NCBI RefSeq assembly: GCF_024609805.1
Contig: NZ_JANFVR010000009.1
Span: forward strand, 1 to 37,851
Direction of reading: 5' to 3'
From: Tahibacter caeni
Lineage (GTDB): Bacteria > Pseudomonadota > Gammaproteobacteria > Xanthomonadales > Rhodanobacteraceae
Length of the DNA: 37,851 bases
In this document: positions 36,770 to 37,851 of the stretch, piece after piece
Numbering within the stretch: position 1 is the first letter of the stretch
Layout of the letters: every line of letters begins with the position of its first letter
Program-made: the position numbers and the translations under genes
Notes under the pieces: generated by a model
The model's input: the letters and a program-made list of their open reading frames with translations, nothing else
The model's database searches: none
What the model was told of the DNA's origin: nothing

Positions 36770-36964
36770 ATGCTCGAACTCGAATACGTCCGCCTGCACT
36801 GTCCGTACTGCGGCGAGTCCTTCGACGGCAGCGTCGATCTCTCGGCCGGCGACCAGGTCTACGTCGAGGACTGCGCAGTCTGCTGCCGGCCGATCACGGT
36901 GACCGTCCGCGTCGACGCCGACGGCCTGCTGGAAAATGTCGTCACGCGCCGCGACCAGGACTGA
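36770..36964 (+). CDS. CPXCG motif cysteine-rich protein
   Basis: A 64-residue soluble protein with two cysteine pairs: HCPYCGES near the N-terminus and DCAVCCRP in the middle. This is the CPXCG family, small zinc-ribbon-like proteins of unknown role found across gammaproteobacteria. GGAGG stands six bases before the ATG, a strong site. It follows hemW by about 90 bases and may belong to the same transcript. A zinc-binding role is inferred from the Cys pairs. Confidence 0.9.
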   Translation: MLELEYVRLHCPYCGESFDGSVDLSAGDQVYVEDCAVCCRPITVTVRVDADGLLENVVTRRDQD

Positions 36965-37010
36965 AACCCGGAGACTGAAAACAAAGTTCACGCGTGCGGA
37001 ATCCGGCGAT

Positions 37011-37040
37011 TTCGCCACGGAAGGCGGCCGGGCATACAAT
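37011..37040 (+). promoter_or_regulatory. Candidate promoter for the DUF1631 gene
   Basis: TACAAT at 37035-37040 matches the -10 consensus at five of six positions and ends 28 bases before the ATG. TTCGCC at 37011-37016, 18 bp upstream, is a weak -35. Confidence 0.4.
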
Positions 37041-37068
37041 CCAGGCACCGGAAAATCAGGGGCCGGTT

Positions 37069-37851
37069 ATGCAATCCATGGATGCGGCAGCGGCGCCACG
37101 GCCGAGCGGCGAGGTTCGTCTGGTCAGCCTCAGTGCGCGGCCCGCGCTGCCCGCGCGCGTACGCAGCCTGCTCGAAGGCGTGCTCGCGCTGACCGGCGGC
37201 CTGTTCGAGCGCTGGCTCTCGCTGAGCCTCAACGAGCACGAGCAGCAGCTGTTCAAGCTCGCCGAAAAGGCCCGCAGCAGCAACGACCAGCACGCCGTGT
37301 TCGAGTCGCTGCGCGAGGTCAAGCGCGGCCGCGCCGACGTCGCTCCGCGCTTCATGCTGTTCCTCGAATCCGCGCTGGCCGAGCTCGACGCGAAGCCGGC
37401 CGCTGCCGCGACGCCCAGGCGTTTCCAGGAGCTTGCGCTCGTCGAGACGCGCGACCTCGAGGAAACCATCGCGCTGCAGGAAATCGCGACCAAGGCCGAG
37501 ATCCGCCACAGCCAGGCGCTGTATGCGCTCGGCCACCGCTTCGGCGTGCTGGCCGGCGCGCCGGCGCTGGACGCCGAAAGCCTGCCGCTCGGGCCGCAGC
37601 GGATATGCGCGGCGCTGCGCTATTCGGTCGCCGGCCTCGGCATCCCGATCGAGCACCGGCTGCTGCTGTACCGCCAGTTCGACCGCCTCGGCATGGCCGA
37701 GGCCGGCGTGCTGTTCGGCGCCGTCAACGACTACCTCGTCGAAAAGCGCATCCTGCGCCATCTGCAGACCGGGCCGCGCTACGGCGCCGCGGCGCCCACC
37801 GTCGCCGCCGCGGAAAGCGCCGGCAGGACGCCGGCGGCCGCGACCGACGCG
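37069..37851 (+). CDS. DUF1631 family protein (N-terminal 261 residues; runs off the window)
   Basis: The frame is open from an ATG at 37069 to the window end with no stop. The visible part is mostly helical and soluble: RVRSLLEGVLALTGGLFERWLS, a block of Glu/Gln-rich helices, LVETRDLEETIALQEIATKAE and LGIPIEHRLLLYRQFDRLGM, which match the start of DUF1631 proteins. These are large (often over 700 aa) proteins of unknown function in beta- and gammaproteobacteria, sometimes wrongly named thymidine phosphorylase. The last visible stretch becomes Ala/Pro-rich, probably a linker. No enzyme motif is seen in this part. Confidence 0.8.
   Translation, partial: MQSMDAAAAPRPSGEVRLVSLSARPALPARVRSLLEGVLALTGGLFERWLSLSLNEHEQQLFKLAEKARSSNDQHAVFESLREVKRGRADVAPRFMLFLESALAELDAKPAAAATPRRFQELALVETRDLEETIALQEIATKAEIRHSQALYALGHRFGVLAGAPALDAESLPLGPQRICAALRYSVAGLGIPIEHRLLLYRQFDRLGMAEAGVLFGAVNDYLVEKRILRHLQTGPRYGAAAPTVAAAESAGRTPAAATDA

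Overview
The window is a high-GC gammaproteobacterial chromosome segment. The gene content and order suggest Lysobacterales (Xanthomonadales), perhaps Rhodanobacteraceae: gltA sits beside a type B L31 gene, ponA lies back to back with pilMN and is followed by a conserved gene of unknown function, and rpoZ-spoT-ridA-recG run together. The lineage is an inference from synteny and protein character, because no rRNA is present.

Region by region. 1-1687 (minus): the start of the type IV pilus operon, pilM and pilN, with a good promoter facing away from ponA. 1922-5097 (plus): ponA (PBP1A) with an overlapping conserved gene. 5314-7197 (minus): citrate synthase and ribosomal protein L31, each closed by a UUCG-loop terminator. 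7421-11512 (plus): a very large MscK-like channel with a periplasmic solute-binding sensor domain at its N-terminus. 11552-13279 (minus): a nucleoside hydrolase and a small secreted protein. 13373-18486 (minus): rpoZ-spoT-ridA-recG. 18733-19563 (plus): mlaA. 19662-22750 (minus): mlaFEDCB, directly behind gmk (22828-23442). 23443-33092 is an accessory block. It holds a DUF4157/eCIS-core protein, two decayed secreted-protein genes, and a 1534-residue protein with a Cap4-like nuclease domain, a STAND/NACHT-like P-loop ATPase and a long helical C-terminal half. 33093-37851 returns to core genes: yicC (minus), then rph, rdgB, hemW, a CPXCG protein and the start of a DUF1631 gene (plus).

How it fits together. 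In related gammaproteobacteria yicC, gmk, rpoZ, spoT and recG are close neighbours. Here two blocks separate them: the mla lipid-transport genes between gmk and rpoZ, and the accessory block between yicC and gmk. The most interesting content is the predicted nuclease-ATPase defence protein at 28337-32941. It has visibly lower GC than its surroundings and resembles Avs/bNACHT-type antiphage proteins in architecture. The VFT-MscK fusion at 7421-11512 comes second. I saw no tRNA, rRNA, CRISPR array, transposase or integrase.
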